Positions 9,185 through 17,099 of a stretch of DNA of 64,000 bases are shown piece by piece. Location: NCBI GenBank assembly GCA_018268055.1, contig JAFDXF010000064.1:32619-96618 (forward strand), given 5' to 3'. A program made the position numbers and the translations under genes. The stretch's first letter is position 1; every line of letters starts with the position of its first letter. The stretch comes from Bacteroidota bacterium. GTDB taxonomy: Bacteria > Bacteroidota > Bacteroidia > Chitinophagales > Chitinophagaceae. The notes below the pieces were generated by a model, which saw nothing but the letters and a program-made list of their open reading frames with translations, did no database searches and was not told where the DNA came from.

Positions 9185-10696
9185 ATGAAGACAATATTAC
9201 TCTTTGGCGCAGGCAAGTCAGCTACAGTTTTAATTGATTATATTTTGAAAAACGCTGTATCCGAAAATTGGCATTTGATTGTGGTTGATGCCAATCTTGA
9301 ACTAGCCCGGACTAAAATTGGCAATACAGCCAATGCAACTGCCCTATCTTTTGATATAAATATTGTTGAAGAAAGAATAGCGCTTATTCAAAAAGCAGAT
9401 ATCGTTATTTCAATGATGCCACCTGCATTGCATATTCTTATTGCTCGAGATTGTATCTCACTAAAGAAGCATTTATTGACAGCTTCCTATTTAGACAAGG
9501 AGATTAAAGCATTGCAAAGCGATATTGAAAACAGCCAAGTTTTATTCCTATATGAAATGGGGCTTGACCCGGGTATTGACCACATGAGTGCGATGAAAAT
9601 ATTTGATGAAATTAAAGAGCAAGGAGGTTCTATTGAAAGTTTTAAATCTCATTGTGGAGGTTTGGTAGCGCCGGAGAGCGATGATAATCCATGGCATTAT
9701 AAAATCAGTTGGAATCCAAGAAATATAATCCTTGCAGGAAAAGCAGGTGCTCATTATTTAGAAAATGGAAAAGAAAAGAATGAGCAGTATGAGGAACTTT
9801 TTAAACCGGGAAGAATAATAAATGTGCCCGAAGTTGGTACATTGAGCTGGTATCCAAATAGAGACTCATTAGGTTATTTAGAATTATATGATTTAAAAGG
9901 CGTTTCCACTTTTGTCCGTACTACTTTACGTCATCCTGATTTTATGTATGGTTGGAAAAATGTAGTTGAGTTAAAATTGACAGACGAAACGAAACAATAT
10001 GAAACAGATGGAAAAACCTTGTTCGATCTTTTTGAAGAACATTTTAAAAAACACGGGTTTGGTGATTGGCTCAAGGATAAACTTAAAGAGCAGTTGCATA
10101 ATGAAAAAAAGATTGTAAAAATTCTAAAGGAATTAGATGAGGAGGAATTACAAGCTGCAGAAGAAGATGAATCAAATAGAAAAAGTTTTATGCTTGCAGA
10201 TACTGAAGGCAATCTAAAAGAATTTGAATTATTTGATGTCAAAACAAAGATGGTAGAACAATTAGCTTTAAAAATACGTCATTCAAATTTGCTATTGAAG
10301 CAACTTGTCCTTTTGGGAATAATTGATCAGCATACAATAGTTAACAAAGGGTTATGCAGTTTTGCTGATATTATACAATTTGCTGCAGAGGAAAATTTAA
10401 TATTACAACCTGATGATAAAGACATGATTGTAATGCTGCATGAATTAGATGCAAACATTCAAGGGAAAAAATCTAGCATTAAAAGTTCTTTAGTAGTGAA
10501 AGGTGAAAACAGTCTGCATACCGCAATGGCTAAAACAGTTGGTCTGCCATTGGCAATTGCTGCAAAGTTTATATTGAATGGAAAAATAAAACTAACCGGC
10601 TTACACGTACCTACTCCAAAAGAAATTTATGAACCTGTTTTGGCTGAATTGGAAACATTAGGTATAAAATTTCACGAAACTATTTCAACTGAGTAA
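9185..10696 (+). CDS. Saccharopine dehydrogenase / reductase family protein
   Basis: 503 residues with an N-terminal Rossmann fold (MKTILLFGAGKSATVLIDYI, nucleotide-binding GAGKSA at 8-13). The catalytic-domain signature YEMGLDPGIDHMSAMKIF and the C-terminal saccharopine dehydrogenase domain (AMAKTVGLPLAIAAKFIL) follow. The family interconverts saccharopine with glutamate plus aminoadipate semialdehyde, placing it in lysine breakdown or a related pathway. No partner LKR-type gene is nearby. A Lys/Glu-rich helical stretch at about 295-340 interrupts the catalytic domain. The 3' end overlaps the convergent sirtuin gene by 17 bp. Confidence 0.85.
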   Translation: MKTILLFGAGKSATVLIDYILKNAVSENWHLIVVDANLELARTKIGNTANATALSFDINIVEERIALIQKADIVISMMPPALHILIARDCISLKKHLLTASYLDKEIKALQSDIENSQVLFLYEMGLDPGIDHMSAMKIFDEIKEQGGSIESFKSHCGGLVAPESDDNPWHYKISWNPRNIILAGKAGAHYLENGKEKNEQYEELFKPGRIINVPEVGTLSWYPNRDSLGYLELYDLKGVSTFVRTTLRHPDFMYGWKNVVELKLTDETKQYETDGKTLFDLFEEHFKKHGFGDWLKDKLKEQLHNEKKIVKILKELDEEELQAAEEDESNRKSFMLADTEGNLKEFELFDVKTKMVEQLALKIRHSNLLLKQLVLLGIIDQHTIVNKGLCSFADIIQFAAEENLILQPDDKDMIVMLHELDANIQGKKSSIKSSLVVKGENSLHTAMAKTVGLPLAIAAKFILNGKIKLTGLHVPTPKEIYEPVLAELETLGIKFHETISTE

Positions 10697-11378
10697 GCAG
10701 TTTCTTTAATTCTACAACTCCCTCAGTAGCCGGTTTTTCAATTAAAGTAAGATTTTTCATTCCGGGCATTGAAGGAAGTTTTTTGTCCACTACAAACTTT
10801 GGCACCTTCAATGCAACATAGTTGATTAATCCTGCAGCCGGATAAACTACTAATGAAGTGCCAATTACTACAAATATATCTGCATCGTATGCCATCTTAA
10901 TCGCCGTTTCAATCATTGGAACATCTTCACCAAACCATACGATAAATGGACGGTATTGAAATCCATCTTCTGCTAAGTCACCTATATGAATATCTCCTCT
11001 TATTTCTTTGACAAGTGCCTTATCTTTTTCACTACACATCTTAAATATTTCGCCGTGCAGATGAATTATTTTGGACGAACCGGCTCTTTCGTGTAGATCA
11101 TCAATGTTTTGAGTGATGATGGTAACATCAAAATCCTTTTCTAATTCAGCAATACCAATATGTGCTGCATTGGGTTGCGCTTCGGCAATGTTTTTTCTTC
11201 GTTCATTGTAAAATCGAAGTACCATTTCGGCATTTTTAAGCCATGCTCCGGGTGTAGCCACATCTTCTACTCTATGTCCTTCCCATAAGCCATCACTATC
11301 TCGAAATGTTTTCAAACCGCTTTCTGCACTGATGCCTGCACCTGTAAGTACTATTAATTTTTTTTTAGGCATAAACAA
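10680..11378 (-). CDS. cobB: Sir2-family NAD-dependent protein deacylase lacking the zinc cysteines
   Basis: 232 residues with the sirtuin core: GAGIS at 13-17, TFRD at 24-27, QNIDDLHERAG at 90-100 and the catalytic His108 in HLHGE. A YxxR pair (Tyr57, Arg60 in RFYNER) corresponds to the acyl-pocket residues that make class III sirtuins such as E. coli CobB and SIRT5 prefer succinyl-lysine. The segment that normally carries the Cys4 zinc site has one cysteine only (Cys115), so the zinc ribbon appears absent. The start could be Met3 (MPKKK). It is the last gene of a three-gene operon with EVE and LutA-like genes, 9 bp after the EVE gene. Confidence 0.88.
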   Translation of the reverse strand: MFMPKKKLIVLTGAGISAESGLKTFRDSDGLWEGHRVEDVATPGAWLKNAEMVLRFYNERRKNIAEAQPNAAHIGIAELEKDFDVTIITQNIDDLHERAGSSKIIHLHGEIFKMCSEKDKALVKEIRGDIHIGDLAEDGFQYRPFIVWFGEDVPMIETAIKMAYDADIFVVIGTSLVVYPAAGLINYVALKVPKFVVDKKLPSMPGMKNLTLIEKPATEGVVELKKLLTQLK

Positions 11379-11387
11379 ATCTCTACA

Positions 11388-11798
11388 TCATTTTTCTCCT
11401 GCTAATTCCAATATTATTTTCCATTCTTTATCTGTAACAGGTTGACACGATAAACGACTAATGCGAACCAAAGCCATTTCTGCTAATCTTTTATCATTTT
11501 TAATCGTTATCAGCGAAACAGGGGTTTTAAATTTCTTTACCGGTTTTATGTCAACAGCCACCCAGCGATCGTCGTCAATCGTTGGATCGGGATATGCTTC
11601 TTTTGCAATTTTTGCTATACCAACAATTTCCATTCCTTCATTGCTATGATAAAAGAATACTTCATCACCCTTCTTCATTTCTTTCAAATAAATTCTTGCT
11701 GAATAATTACGTACTCCACTCCAGCAGGTTTGTTTTTCTTTTATCAGGTCATCATAACTGTAAACAAAAGGTTCAGATTTTAAAAGCCAGTATGCCAT
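11388..11798 (-). CDS. EVE domain protein (THYN1-like)
   Basis: 136 residues that are essentially one EVE domain: opening MAYWLLKSEPFVYSYDDL, then WSGVRNYSARIYLKEM and GDEVFFYHS. EVE domains belong to the PUA/YTH/ASCH fold group and bind modified bases in DNA or RNA. The length is that of stand-alone bacterial THYN1-like proteins. It sits between a LutA-like gene (21 bp upstream) and the sirtuin gene (9 bp downstream), so the three are probably co-transcribed. The ligand is unknown. Confidence 0.9.
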   Translation of the reverse strand: MAYWLLKSEPFVYSYDDLIKEKQTCWSGVRNYSARIYLKEMKKGDEVFFYHSNEGMEIVGIAKIAKEAYPDPTIDDDRWVAVDIKPVKKFKTPVSLITIKNDKRLAEMALVRISRLSCQPVTDKEWKIILELAGEK

Positions 11799-11819
11799 AC
11801 TATTTTTTTTGTAATAAGA

Positions 11820-12539
11820 TTAAATACCACAAGCCAATACATCAGCAATGTGCATCGTTTTAATATTATATCCTTTGTTGTCGATATAACCCTGCAAATG
11901 CATCAGACAAGAAGCATCGGTTGAAATTATATATGCTGCTCCTGTAGCCATTGCATTGTCCACTTTTTGTTCGCCCATAGCAATGGATATTGGCTCATAC
12001 TTCACGGCGAATGTTCCTCCAAAACCGCAGCAGGTCTCTACATCATTCATTTCTATTAGTTCAAGCCCTTTCACTTGTGCCAATAATTTTCTTGGTTCTT
12101 TTTTGATATGACATTCTCTGAGCCCTGTGCATGAATCATGGTAAGTAGCTTTTCCGATTAATGAAGATCCTACATTTTCTACTTTCAACACATTGACCAG
12201 AAAATCTGTGAACTCATAGATTCTATTGCCTAAATCTTTGACTTCATTATGCATGGATGAATTATCAAAAAGACCACTGTAATAATTTTTTACAAATCCT
12301 ACACAACTTGCACTGGGTGCAACAACCACATCTGCTCCTTTAAAATCTTTAATAAACTTTGTTCCAACAGATTTTGATTCATCCCAAAATCCCGCATTGA
12401 AAGCAGGCTGGCCACAGCAGGTTTGTTGTGGGTTGTATGAAACAGTACATCCAGCTTTCTCCAACACTTTCACCATATTGAAAGCCGTTTCAGGATAAAG
12501 TTGATCTACAAAACAGGGTATAAAAAGTTGAACATTCAA
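11820..12539 (-). CDS. LutA-like (Fe-S) oxidoreductase subunit with two CCG domains
   Basis: 239 residues with two cysteine-rich (CCG) domains. The first has CFVD plus QTCCGQPAFNAG and SCVGF; the second has HDSCTGLRECH plus ETCCGFGGTFAVK. This arrangement matches LutA/YkgE, one of three subunits of an L-lactate oxidising complex, and the C-terminal half of glycolate oxidase GlcF. The lutB and lutC partners are not in this window, so they must lie elsewhere if the complex exists. It is the first gene of an apparent operon with the EVE and sirtuin genes. The start at 12539 follows a terminator for the upstream TPR gene. Confidence 0.9.
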   Translation of the reverse strand: MNVQLFIPCFVDQLYPETAFNMVKVLEKAGCTVSYNPQQTCCGQPAFNAGFWDESKSVGTKFIKDFKGADVVVAPSASCVGFVKNYYSGLFDNSSMHNEVKDLGNRIYEFTDFLVNVLKVENVGSSLIGKATYHDSCTGLRECHIKKEPRKLLAQVKGLELIEMNDVETCCGFGGTFAVKYEPISIAMGEQKVDNAMATGAAYIISTDASCLMHLQGYIDNKGYNIKTMHIADVLACGI

Positions 12540-12567
12540 TTGAAATGAGTTTTAGCAATATTACAAA

Positions 12568-12595
12568 CAAAAAAGGCATCCCGTTAAGAATGCCT
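12568..12595 (-). terminator. Terminator of the pdhA-TPR transcript
   Basis: On the minus strand AGGCAT and ATGCCT (12574-12579 and 12590-12595) form a stem followed directly by a run of six or more T. It lies downstream of the TPR gene that ends at 12620. Confidence 0.65.
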
Positions 12596-12619
12596 ATTGA
12601 TTATTTTTTGATGTTCTAA

Positions 12620-13300
12620 TTAAAGAACGCCTAATTGAGCAAGATAGTTATCTGCATTTCTGCCAGCCTGTGTATCAGGGAATTTTGTTTTTAATTCTTT
12701 GTACAAATCAATAGCTTGCTTTGAATCTTTCATTACTCTATCTGCAAGGTATGCAGCACTAAATAATGCATTTGATGAAGATTCTTTATCATCTTCAAAT
12801 GTATGCGCTGCTTTTTTATAATAACTGAGGGCGTCAGCATTTTTACCTAAATCGCCATAAGCATCACCTAAAAGTTTGTAAGCCCTTGCCTGCACCGGCT
12901 TAGAATCAGTGCTAAAATTTTTCAGATATGTAACTGCTTTATCGTTTTCATTTAGCTTGACATAGCATACGCCTGCATAAAAGTTAGCAAGATTTGCTGC
13001 ATCTGTACCACTGTAATTTTTAATAATTTTTAAAAATCCGGCATTCGGTCCATCACCGTTTAAAGCAAGATTAATAGAATCTTTTCTGAAATAATTCTCC
13101 GCCATAAACATCGCGTCTGATGCTTTTGCTTCTTTCGGATTTTTGAAGAAATTTTTGTAAACATAAATTCCTCCTACAATGAGGATGATTGCAGCGGCAA
13201 TACCAATAATGTATTTACCATATTTTGTCCAAACATCTTTAGCCTGAGCTATTACGGCATCATTATTTGTGTTTGCTACTGTTTCTTTTTTGTCAGCCAT
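12620..13300 (-). CDS. TPR-containing membrane-anchored protein
   Basis: 226 residues. A short polar N-terminus is followed by one transmembrane segment (YIIGIAAAIILIVGGIYVYK, about 30-50), which would leave the TPR part in the periplasm. At least three TPR-like motifs follow (ANFYAGVCYVKLNENDKAV, ARAYKLLGDAYGDLGKNADA, NALFSAAYLADRVMKDSKQA). The layout resembles YfgM-type proteins, which link membrane chaperones and translocons, but that role is only suggested. It begins 33 bp after pdhA on the same strand and ends at a terminator, so the two genes are probably one transcript. Confidence 0.82.
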   Translation of the reverse strand: MADKKETVANTNNDAVIAQAKDVWTKYGKYIIGIAAAIILIVGGIYVYKNFFKNPKEAKASDAMFMAENYFRKDSINLALNGDGPNAGFLKIIKNYSGTDAANLANFYAGVCYVKLNENDKAVTYLKNFSTDSKPVQARAYKLLGDAYGDLGKNADALSYYKKAAHTFEDDKESSSNALFSAAYLADRVMKDSKQAIDLYKELKTKFPDTQAGRNADNYLAQLGVL

Positions 13301-13333
13301 ATTATTTTTGATTACTTGTTTTTTAATTTAAAA

Positions 13334-14332
13334 TTAGTCAACAATAAAAGGATAGTTTTTATCCATATACACATCGCCCAAAACTTCACTATCATCAGGT
13401 AGTGGACTTTCTTCGGCAAATTTTACTGATTCTGCTACCATCGCATCTACACGAGTGTTGATGACGTCAATTTCAGCCTGAGTAGCATAATTGTTTTCCA
13501 ATATTGTTTTTAACACTTGTTGTATCGGGTCTCTTTGGTTTTTATATTCATCCACTTCTTCTCTTGATCTGTATTTTTGTGGATCGCTGATTGAGTGACC
13601 TTTATAACGGTATGTTTTAATTTCAATTAAAGTAGGACCACCTTTTTCTCTAGCACGTTTTACTGCTCTGCTCAATCCTTCATGTACTGTTTCCGGCTTC
13701 ATTCCATCTATTGTATCGGCAGGCATTTCATAACCATCAGCCAGCTTGTAGATGTCCACTACATTGGAAGTACGCTCAATGGATGTGCCCATTGCATAAT
13801 TGTTATTCTCGCAAATGAAAATAACAGGTAGTTTCCAAAGCATAGCGAGATTAAAGGTTTCGTGCAAAATTCCTTGTCTTGCTGCACCATCGCCGAAGAA
13901 GCAAAGCACTACATTATCTGTTCCTCTGTATTGTTCGGCAAAAGCAAGTCCGGCACCTGTGCCTATTTGCGCACCCACGATACCATGACCACCAAAGAAG
14001 TTTACATCTCTACCAAAAAAGTGCATACTACCGCCCTTCCCTTTTGCACATCCGGTAGCTTTTCCATAAAGTTCCGCCATACAGCTGTTTACAGATACGC
14101 CTTTTGCAATGGCGAGTCCGTGATCGCGGTAGCCGGTTATAAACAAATCTTCCGGTCTGGTAGCACTGATACAACCTGCGGCAATGGCTTCTTGACCCAC
14201 ATAGGCGTGAAAAAAGCCACGGATTTTGCCTTCCATTTTGTATTTTTCTTCTGCCACCAATTCAAATTGGCGGATGAGTTGCATCAACTCATACCAATAC
14301 AGATAAACGTCTTTTGAAAATTTTGTAGCCAA
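13334..14332 (-). CDS. pdhA: Pyruvate dehydrogenase E1 component, alpha subunit
   Basis: 332 residues of the alpha subunit of the thiamine-diphosphate-dependent E1 enzyme, which decarboxylates pyruvate and acetylates the lipoyl group of E2. The ThDP motif begins GDGAARQG and ends ICENNNYAMGT, the usual GDG...NN spacing. The phosphorylation-loop equivalent YRYKGHSISDPQKYRSREE is conserved. Other family signs are GKGGSMHFF and GGHGIVGAQIGTGAG. The beta subunit gene is not adjacent, a common arrangement in Bacteroidota. It is divergent from recF and carries its own TAnnTTCG promoter. Confidence 0.95.
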   Translation of the reverse strand: MATKFSKDVYLYWYELMQLIRQFELVAEEKYKMEGKIRGFFHAYVGQEAIAAGCISATRPEDLFITGYRDHGLAIAKGVSVNSCMAELYGKATGCAKGKGGSMHFFGRDVNFFGGHGIVGAQIGTGAGLAFAEQYRGTDNVVLCFFGDGAARQGILHETFNLAMLWKLPVIFICENNNYAMGTSIERTSNVVDIYKLADGYEMPADTIDGMKPETVHEGLSRAVKRAREKGGPTLIEIKTYRYKGHSISDPQKYRSREEVDEYKNQRDPIQQVLKTILENNYATQAEIDVINTRVDAMVAESVKFAEESPLPDDSEVLGDVYMDKNYPFIVD

Positions 14333-14350
14333 GACTAAAAATTTGAGGTG

Positions 14351-14358
14351 CGAAAATA
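14351..14358 (-). promoter_or_regulatory. -7 promoter box (TATTTTCG) of pdhA with upstream direct repeats
   Basis: On the minus strand TATTTTCG lies 18 nt before the pdhA ATG, a one-mismatch form of TAnnTTTG. Two copies of TGCAAATTTTG (14368-14378 and 14381-14391, period 13 bp) occupy the -20 to -45 region and could be an activator or repressor site. Confidence 0.5.
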
Positions 14359-14529
14359 AGGAAAAATTGCAAATTTTGAGTGCAAATTTTGGGCAATAAT
14401 TTGGCTCATTTAAAACGTCTGAAAGTTCCTAAGCAAATATAGTTTACCGAAAGTGTATGCGTTAATTGCAACATCATAATTATTTTTAAAATAATTGAGC
14501 TAATACGCTGTTCCTTGTACCTTGCATCT

Positions 14530-15612
14530 ATGCTTCGTTTAGAGAAAATAAATATTACACAATTTAAAAACTATAAAGCCAGAGCCTTCGATTTTTCTAC
14601 ACGAATCATTGGCATTTGGGGTAATAACGGTTTAGGAAAAACCAATCTTTTGGATGCCATTCACTATTTGTGTTTTACCAAAAGCTATTTTGGTCGCTCG
14701 GATGCACAAAATGTGCTATATGGAACTAATGGTTTTCGGATTGAAGGTAATTTTGTTATAAATGATTTGCCCGAAAATGCTGTTTGCATCCTTCGCGAAA
14801 CCGGTAAAAAAGAATTTTCTATCAATCATAAAGTTTACGAACGATTTTCACATCATATCGGCCACTTTCCATGCGTAGTAATAGCCCCGGATGATGCTGT
14901 GCTTATAACTGGAGAAAGCAAAGAAAGAAGAACTTTTTTAGATACGCTGATTGCACAGTTTGATAAAGATTATTTGCAACATCTGATTAACTATCAAAAA
15001 CTATTACAGCAACGAAATTCTTCTTTAAAAGTATTTGCTGAAACAGGGAAACGAGATTATTCATTATTGGATGTTTTAGATAGCCAAATGACTACTCCCG
15101 CAGATTATATTTTTAAAAAAAGAGCTTCATTCCTTCTTGCCTTTTTGCCGCGTGTGATTGAGTTGTATCATGAGATAAGTCAGCATAATGAAAAAATCAG
15201 TTTGATTTATGAAAGCTCATTACATCACACAAGTTTTGAAGCGCTTATAAAAATACAACGCGAAAAAGATTTGTTGTTGCAAAGAACTAGTGCAGGTATT
15301 CATCGTGATGAAATAGAAATAAAAATGGATGATATACTTTTTAAAAATACAGCTTCGCAAGGCCAAAGAAAGAGTTTACTATTTGCATTAAAACTTGCTG
15401 AAGTGCAAGTGCTGAAAGAAGAAAAAGGATTTGCCCCACTTCTACTACTGGATGATGTTTTTGAAAAATTGGATGAAAACAGAATTGAGAATCTATTGAA
15501 AATGGTTTGCATTGAAAATGAAGGACAGGTTTTTATCACTGATACGAATAAAGAAAGATTGAACAATCATTTGAAAAATTTGAATCTGCAATTTCAATTG
15601 ATTGGTATTTGA
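14530..15612 (+). CDS. recF: DNA replication and repair protein RecF
   Basis: SMC-like ATPase that loads RecA at gaps in DNA with RecO and RecR. Walker A is GNNGLGKT near residue 30, the ABC signature region is TSAGIHRDEIEI followed by SQGQRKSLLFALKLAE, and Walker B is PLLLLDDVFEKLD. I place the start at the ATG at 14530 (MLRLEKINITQFKNY), which matches RecF N-termini; a longer frame from a TTG at 14515 adds five residues but is unlikely. The 360-residue length is normal. It is followed 97 bp later by a DciA-like gene, a frequent association with recF. Confidence 0.95.
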   Translation: MLRLEKINITQFKNYKARAFDFSTRIIGIWGNNGLGKTNLLDAIHYLCFTKSYFGRSDAQNVLYGTNGFRIEGNFVINDLPENAVCILRETGKKEFSINHKVYERFSHHIGHFPCVVIAPDDAVLITGESKERRTFLDTLIAQFDKDYLQHLINYQKLLQQRNSSLKVFAETGKRDYSLLDVLDSQMTTPADYIFKKRASFLLAFLPRVIELYHEISQHNEKISLIYESSLHHTSFEALIKIQREKDLLLQRTSAGIHRDEIEIKMDDILFKNTASQGQRKSLLFALKLAEVQVLKEEKGFAPLLLLDDVFEKLDENRIENLLKMVCIENEGQVFITDTNKERLNNHLKNLNLQFQLIGI

Positions 15613-15697
15613 TTATACTGATGCCCATTGATTTTAATTTATATTTTGTGGACTACAATACTTATTACATAAACCATTATACCTAAAACTAAAGAGT

Positions 15698-15705
15698 TAT
15701 CTTTA
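15698..15705 (+). promoter_or_regulatory. -7 promoter box (TATCTTTA) of the DciA-like gene
   Basis: One mismatch from TAnnTTTG. Only 4 nt separate it from the ATG at 15710, so the mRNA is probably leaderless. Confidence 0.4.
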
Positions 15706-15709
15706 CACC

Positions 15710-15991
15710 ATGGCAGAGTTATCCATAGCAGAAGCAATGCAACAATTTCTTGCAGCCAGTAAATTGCGAGGCGGCATTCAAGCATTACAGATAGAAGATG
15801 TATGGGAGGATATTATGGGAAAAACGATTGCCCGTTATACAGATAAACTACAAATCATCGGCGACAAGCTCATTATTACTACCCATGTTGCACCATTGAG
15901 GAATGAGCTTGTTTATCAGAAAGAAAAAATTAAGCAAAGAGTAAATGAAGCGTTGAAAGAAAAAATAATCAAAGACGTAATTGTGCAATGA
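15710..15991 (+). CDS. DciA-like DUF721 protein
   Basis: 93 residues, almost entirely one DUF721 domain: WEDIMGKTIARYTDKLQI and LIITTHVAPLRNELVYQKEK are the family's conserved features. DUF721 includes DciA, the ancestral loader of the replicative helicase DnaB in bacteria that lack DnaC/DnaI. It follows recF, which fits a replication role. The small size, with no N-terminal extension, is normal for Bacteroidota members. Whether this copy loads helicase is inference. Confidence 0.82.
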   Translation: MAELSIAEAMQQFLAASKLRGGIQALQIEDVWEDIMGKTIARYTDKLQIIGDKLIITTHVAPLRNELVYQKEKIKQRVNEALKEKIIKDVIVQ

Positions 15992-16013
15992 GTGGAGATT
16001 GAAAATAAAACGC

Positions 16014-17081
16014 CTACTCTACCCTCACTCTTGGATCAACCACACCGTATAAAATATCTGCCAATATATTTACCAATATAAAGAAAGTTGCGGCAATCAA
16101 AACAGCACCCATCACTACCGGATAATCTAATTTTTCCAATGCATCTACTGTTACTTTTCCTAAGCCCTGCCATCCAAAAATATATTCCACAAAAAATGCA
16201 CCGGCTAAAAGTTCGGCAAACCAACCGGTAATTGCGGTGATAACCGGATTGAGTGCATTTTTCAAGCCATGTTTCCAAATTACTTTTTTGGTGCTTAAAC
16301 CTTTTGCATAAGCAGTGCGCATATAATCTTGATCCATTACATCGAGCATGGAGCTACGTGTAAGTTGTGTGATAATGGCTAATGGTCGAATGCCTAAAGT
16401 AATGGCCGGCAGGATTAAATTTTGTAAAGACAAACGTTTCTCGCCGGTAATTTCATCAAGAGCCATCCAACTTCCGGAAATATGTAAACCTGTCCAATCG
16501 CTCAATACAAAGCCAAATAAATAAGCAATGATAATGCCCATAAAAAATGATGGTGCTGAAATGCCGATGATACTTCCAAAAACTGCTGATGTATCCATCC
16601 ATGTATTTTGCTTGGTAGCTGCAATTACGCCCAAAGGAATACCTAATACAATAGCAAGCAACATAGCTGCTGCGGCCAGCATTATTGTGCCAGGCAATGC
16701 TTGCATCAACACATTCCAAACAGGTCTTTTGCTTTGATATGACTTGCTTAGATAAGGAATTTTAAGTCCAAGCTTTTTATTACCGCCAATGAAAATTCCT
16801 TTCAGATTTTTTTTAGCGATATCTTCTTTGCTATGCACACTGATTGGTGAAATATCGTTAAGGTAATAGAGAAATTGTTGAAAGCGAGAGATACTTTCCC
16901 CTTTGTCATTGATCAAATAAAGTTCTTTACGAATGTTGCTTTGAGTGGTAGAATCACCGGTTTGTCCCATTACCATTCGTGACGGATCGCCAAAACCTTG
17001 AAATAAAAAGAAAACTAATGTAACTATTCCTATTAATACCAACAGGCCATAAACGATTTTTTTAAAAATGTACCTGAGCAT
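16014..17081 (-). CDS. Oligopeptide/dipeptide ABC transporter permease (DppB/OppB type)
   Basis: 355 residues with the six-helix BPD_transp_1 fold. The N-terminal signature MLRYIFKKIVYGLLVLIGIV is typical of OppB/DppB, and the ATPase-contacting EAA loop reads YAKGLSTKKVIWKHGLKNA. Between the first helix and the core lies a periplasmic loop of about 100 residues (about 30-125), longer than in enteric DppB. No second permease, ATPase or binding-protein gene is adjacent, so partners must be encoded elsewhere. It is the third gene of a DUF1599/BT_3928-like operon, 18 bp after the latter. Confidence 0.9.
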   Translation of the reverse strand: MLRYIFKKIVYGLLVLIGIVTLVFFLFQGFGDPSRMVMGQTGDSTTQSNIRKELYLINDKGESISRFQQFLYYLNDISPISVHSKEDIAKKNLKGIFIGGNKKLGLKIPYLSKSYQSKRPVWNVLMQALPGTIMLAAAAMLLAIVLGIPLGVIAATKQNTWMDTSAVFGSIIGISAPSFFMGIIIAYLFGFVLSDWTGLHISGSWMALDEITGEKRLSLQNLILPAITLGIRPLAIITQLTRSSMLDVMDQDYMRTAYAKGLSTKKVIWKHGLKNALNPVITAITGWFAELLAGAFFVEYIFGWQGLGKVTVDALEKLDYPVVMGAVLIAATFFILVNILADILYGVVDPRVRVE

Positions 17082-17099
17082 AGGACTGCTATTGCTGTT

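Noticed and set aside
13862..14317. 151-residue frame opposite pdhA
   Set aside because: Entirely antisense to a conserved enzyme gene, with Cys/Phe/His-rich composition unlike a real protein.
14515..14529. TTG start for recF
   Set aside because: The residues it adds are not seen in RecF proteins, and the ATG at 14530 gives the family N-terminus.
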